A stretch of DNA of 48,826 nucleotides, from positions 1 to 48,826 of IMG/VR virus record IMGVR_UViG_3300047548_000375; one strand, 5' to 3'. The translations under genes and the position numbers were made by a program. This DNA is from a virus. The notes under the pieces were generated by a model, which had not been told where the DNA came from, made no database searches, and saw only the letters and a program-made list of their open reading frames with translations. This document shows positions 46,489 to 48,826 of this stretch, piece after piece (within the stretch, counting starts at the first letter, position 1; every line of letters starts with the position of its first letter).

Positions 46489-47964
46489 ATGAATTATTTA
46501 GGTATTTCTTCTGGTTTTCATGATGCAGCAGTCACGTTATTAAACCATGACGGGTCTATATTATTTGCTGGACACAGTGAAAGATATAGCAAGAAAAAAC
46601 ACGACAAATCACTTTCTATTGATTTAATAAAAGATGCAACCAAATATCAAACAGACGCCTCTGAGATTCATTATTACGAAAGACCTTGGTTAAAGTCATT
46701 GAGACAATTACGATCAGGAGAATCTATTTCACATTTGACTGCCAGTAATGCTATAGGACAACAGTTCTTAACTTTATTAGATAATCCAAAGATTCATACA
46801 TATAACCATCATTTATCTCACGCAGCCGCGGGATTTCAAACAAGTCCATTTGAAGATGCAACCGTTGTGGTGATTGATGCCATAGGTGAGTTTGATACCA
46901 TTACTATATGGGATGCTAGATATGATGAAAACGGATTTGCAAAATACAAAAAGTTGTATAGCAAAAAATATCCTAACAGCATTGGATTGTTCTACTCTGC
47001 AATGACTAAAAAAGTAGGATTGCAACCAATGGATGAAGAATATATTTTGATGGGTATGGCAGCATACGGTCAACCTAAATATTTAACTGAAATGTTATCA
47101 TTATTTGATAGTGTTTCGGACGTACATTTAAAAGAAAATTTACATATAGGTGTTCCTGACAATTTCTTAGATTATGCGGACCCAATGGACATTGCGAGTA
47201 GCGCACAACATTTAGTTGAATGGATGATTAAACAAGTGATAGCTAGAGCTAGATACTTGGGCTCCAGTAAAAATCTAGTATACGGTGGCGGCGTAGCATT
47301 AAACTGTCTTGCCAATAGGTTATTAGGAGATTACTTCGAAAACATTTGGATTATGCCTAATCCCGGAGATGCAGGAAGTAGTCTTGGCGCAGCGGCCTTA
47401 GGATACGGCAGAAAGTTAAATTGGACTGATGCATATTTAGGTCATGATATACCCGGGGCGTACCCCACAAATCGTTTACTAGACCACCTTATGACTGATA
47501 AAATAGTAGGTGTAGCTAGTGGACGAGCCGAATTCGGTCCTAGAGCTTTAGGAAATCGTAGTTTATTAGCGGATCCAAGAGGTTTCGAAATTAAGGATAA
47601 AGTAAATGCAATCAAACGTAGACAAAAATTTCGACCCTTTGCCCCTGTTATTTTGGAGGAATATATTGATAGTTACTTTTATATGCCTCGCAATTGGAAT
47701 AACAGTAGGTATATGCAAGTCATCGCTACTTGTAGGAATCCTGACTTATTTCCTGCTATCGTTCACCATGATGGGACTAGTCGTGTACAGAGCGTACCAA
47801 AAAATGGTACGGGAATCAGAGAACTACTAGAAAAGTGGTATATTCTAACTGGCTGTCCTATGCTACTTAACACATCGTTAAACATCCGCGGTGAACCAAT
47901 GGTTAATAATAGACATGATGCTGATAGGTTTGAAAATCTATACGGCGTTAAAGTCATGTCATAA
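46489..47964 (+). CDS. NodU/CmcH-family O-carbamoyltransferase
   Basis: The ATG at 46489 (MNYLGISSGFHDAAVTLL) is preferred over the in-frame GTG at 46468, since family members start with this Kae1-like strand and the ATG abuts the micro-ORF stop. The 491-residue protein has the expected motifs: the metal-site region NHHLSHAAAGF near residue 105, VVVIDAIGEFDTITIW, GGGVALNCLANRLL near 265, PNPGDAGSSLGAAALGYG, and the C-terminal YrdC-like part with AEFGPRALGNRSLLADPR, FRPFAPVI and NTSLNIRGEPMV. The family moves a carbamoyl group from carbamoyl phosphate via carbamoyl-AMP to a hydroxyl of a sugar or small molecule. Typical members are ~550-600 residues, so this one is short but complete. The acceptor is unknown; the neighbouring sugar-related genes suggest a glycan. 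Confidence 0.88.
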   Translation: MNYLGISSGFHDAAVTLLNHDGSILFAGHSERYSKKKHDKSLSIDLIKDATKYQTDASEIHYYERPWLKSLRQLRSGESISHLTASNAIGQQFLTLLDNPKIHTYNHHLSHAAAGFQTSPFEDATVVVIDAIGEFDTITIWDARYDENGFAKYKKLYSKKYPNSIGLFYSAMTKKVGLQPMDEEYILMGMAAYGQPKYLTEMLSLFDSVSDVHLKENLHIGVPDNFLDYADPMDIASSAQHLVEWMIKQVIARARYLGSSKNLVYGGGVALNCLANRLLGDYFENIWIMPNPGDAGSSLGAAALGYGRKLNWTDAYLGHDIPGAYPTNRLLDHLMTDKIVGVASGRAEFGPRALGNRSLLADPRGFEIKDKVNAIKRRQKFRPFAPVILEEYIDSYFYMPRNWNNSRYMQVIATCRNPDLFPAIVHHDGTSRVQSVPKNGTGIRELLEKWYILTGCPMLLNTSLNIRGEPMVNNRHDADRFENLYGVKVMS

Positions 47965-47972
47965 GTAGTTAC

Positions 47973-48826
47973 ATGTTAAGAGATGTATTTTATTATGGCA
48001 AAAAACCCAATGCACACCCAAGAGAAAGGTTTGTGACTTCTTTAGAAGAAGCAAAAAGATTATCTACAACAGAACATTTTTGGATAATTGACGAATTTTC
48101 TGATTATAGAAATTTTGATTGGGATTTTGATTTTGAGTTCATGCCCGGAAAAGATATATGGGCAAAAGATCATAACAATATTTGGCCAAGTCATTATCAA
48201 AAAGACAGCGGAACTTGGTTGTGTTCATTAAACCTAGATGCTTATAACGTATATAGAACTGATGTAGATCCTATTCCTAGAAAAAATGAAAGAGCCAGTA
48301 ACTGGGAAATTGTTACGCCTATCGACGAAACACTTTTTGATTTTAAATGGCATCCAGATCCAACAGACCCTCCTTATATACATCAATTCGGCACTCAGTG
48401 GAATAAAACAGGTGGTCCAAGGTATGTCGTAAAAAATGCCACACATATAAAATACTGTGATGACCAAATTGCAATTGCACTACCTGATATGAAAAATTGG
48501 GTTATTCCTGAAAATATAGATGTTAGTAATTTTGATTTTAGCTGGTGTCCAGACCCAGCAGACCCTCCTTATATACATCAATTCGGCACTCAGTGGAATA
48601 AAACAGGTGGTCCAAGATATGTTGTAAGGGATGCAACACAAATAAAGTATCGTATCGACCAAATAGCAATAGCATTGCCTAATATGAAAAATTGGGTTAT
48701 TCCTGAAAATATAGATGTTAGTAATTTTGATTTTAGCTGGCATCATGATGAAACAGAACCCAAATACATCTATCAATTTGGTACATTAATGGACAAAAAC
48801 GATGGTCCTAAATATGAGCCATTGGA
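47973..48826 (+). CDS. Tandem-repeat protein of unknown function (3' end outside window)
   Basis: The frame starts at ATG 47973, eight bases after the carbamoyltransferase stop, and is still open at the window edge (284 complete codons). It starts MLRDVFYYGKKPNAHPRERF and contains HFWIIDEFSDYRNFDWDFDF. At least three 65-residue units follow, each opening FDF.W.PDP..PPYI, then FGTQWNKTGGPRYVV and WVIPENIDVSN; an earlier, diverged unit starts near residue 52 (FDFEFMPGKDIW). The sequence is rich in Trp, Asp, Pro and Tyr and lacks a signal peptide. I have an impression of similar FDFSWHPDP-type repeats in other marine phages, but know no function. Its place next to the carbamoyltransferase makes it a possible glycan-binding, scaffold or substrate protein; this is inference. 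Confidence 0.65.
   Translation, partial: MLRDVFYYGKKPNAHPRERFVTSLEEAKRLSTTEHFWIIDEFSDYRNFDWDFDFEFMPGKDIWAKDHNNIWPSHYQKDSGTWLCSLNLDAYNVYRTDVDPIPRKNERASNWEIVTPIDETLFDFKWHPDPTDPPYIHQFGTQWNKTGGPRYVVKNATHIKYCDDQIAIALPDMKNWVIPENIDVSNFDFSWCPDPADPPYIHQFGTQWNKTGGPRYVVRDATQIKYRIDQIAIALPNMKNWVIPENIDVSNFDFSWHHDETEPKYIYQFGTLMDKNDGPKYEPL
48336..48826 (+). repeat. 195-bp tandem repeat, 2.5 units in window
   Basis: Units begin at 48336, 48531 and 48726 (the last is cut by the window end), each 195 bases or 65 codons. The first two share an identical 58-base block (48364-48421 and 48559-48616), and the two copies of the segment coding MKNWVIPENIDVSNFDFSW are nearly identical in DNA. The third unit has diverged at HHDETEPKYIYQFG. 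The near-identity points to recent duplication or gene conversion. Confidence 0.9.

Noticed and set aside
47606-47830. Plus-strand frame with a hydrophobic, membrane-like stretch inside the carbamoyltransferase gene
   Set aside because: It lies wholly inside the conserved C-terminal motifs of the carbamoyltransferase in another frame and has no ribosome site; it is a shadow frame.
48234-48776. Two minus-strand frames with repeated similar peptides at the right edge
   Set aside because: They are the reverse complement of the 195-bp repeats of the plus-strand gene, which explains their mutual similarity.

Overview
The window looks like a piece of a T4-superfamily contractile-tailed phage genome, probably from an uncultured marine or other aquatic virus; the host cannot be told from the sequence. 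The base composition is AT-rich, coding is almost gapless, and the left part carries recognisable baseplate genes (gp5-like spike, gp25, gp6) in T4/cyanophage order. T4-type late-promoter octamers (NATAAATA or TCTAAATA) sit just upstream of many genes. There are no gene-free stretches above 300 bases, and I saw no tRNA genes, CRISPR arrays or insertion sequences.

Left region (1-31305, all + strand) is virion structure. It runs: the 3' part of a large hub-type structural protein, a lysozyme-less gp5-like spike, gp25, an enlarged gp6, and a 6169-residue giant structural protein in the position of T4 gp7. The giant protein contains two beta-propeller-like regions and about twelve diverged copies of a small domain. 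It is followed by a 50-residue gene that resembles the start of its downstream neighbour, a conserved T4-like structural protein, a tail fibre with a peptidase-G2-like C-terminal domain, and a further tail protein.

Middle region (31329-41379, + strand) is one tightly packed run of eleven genes behind a late promoter. Most starts overlap the preceding stop (ATGA, GTGA, TAATG or ATGRATAA). It encodes a small conserved protein, three GT-A glycosyltransferase-like proteins with an unknown 121-residue protein among them, five radical SAM proteins and an SGNH-hydrolase-like protein.

A minus-strand run (46352-41360) encodes three more radical SAM proteins. The last of these joins a B12-binding-type domain, a radical SAM core and a C-terminal methyltransferase-like domain. 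Two of them are paralogues of neighbouring genes in the plus-strand run, one full-length and one with the auxiliary Fe-S domain moved from the C- to the N-terminus.

Right edge (46377-48826, + strand) holds a 36-residue basic micro-ORF, a NodU/CmcH-type O-carbamoyltransferase, and the start of a protein built of 65-residue tandem repeats that runs off the window.

The most unusual feature is the set of eight radical SAM enzymes together with carbamoyl-transfer, methyl-transfer, glycosyl-transfer-like and esterase-like proteins, placed directly after the tail-fibre genes and apparently expressed late. My inference is a phage-encoded tailoring system for a glycan, protein or virion surface. Its substrate is unknown; the repeat protein at the right edge and the giant tail protein are candidates only by proximity.
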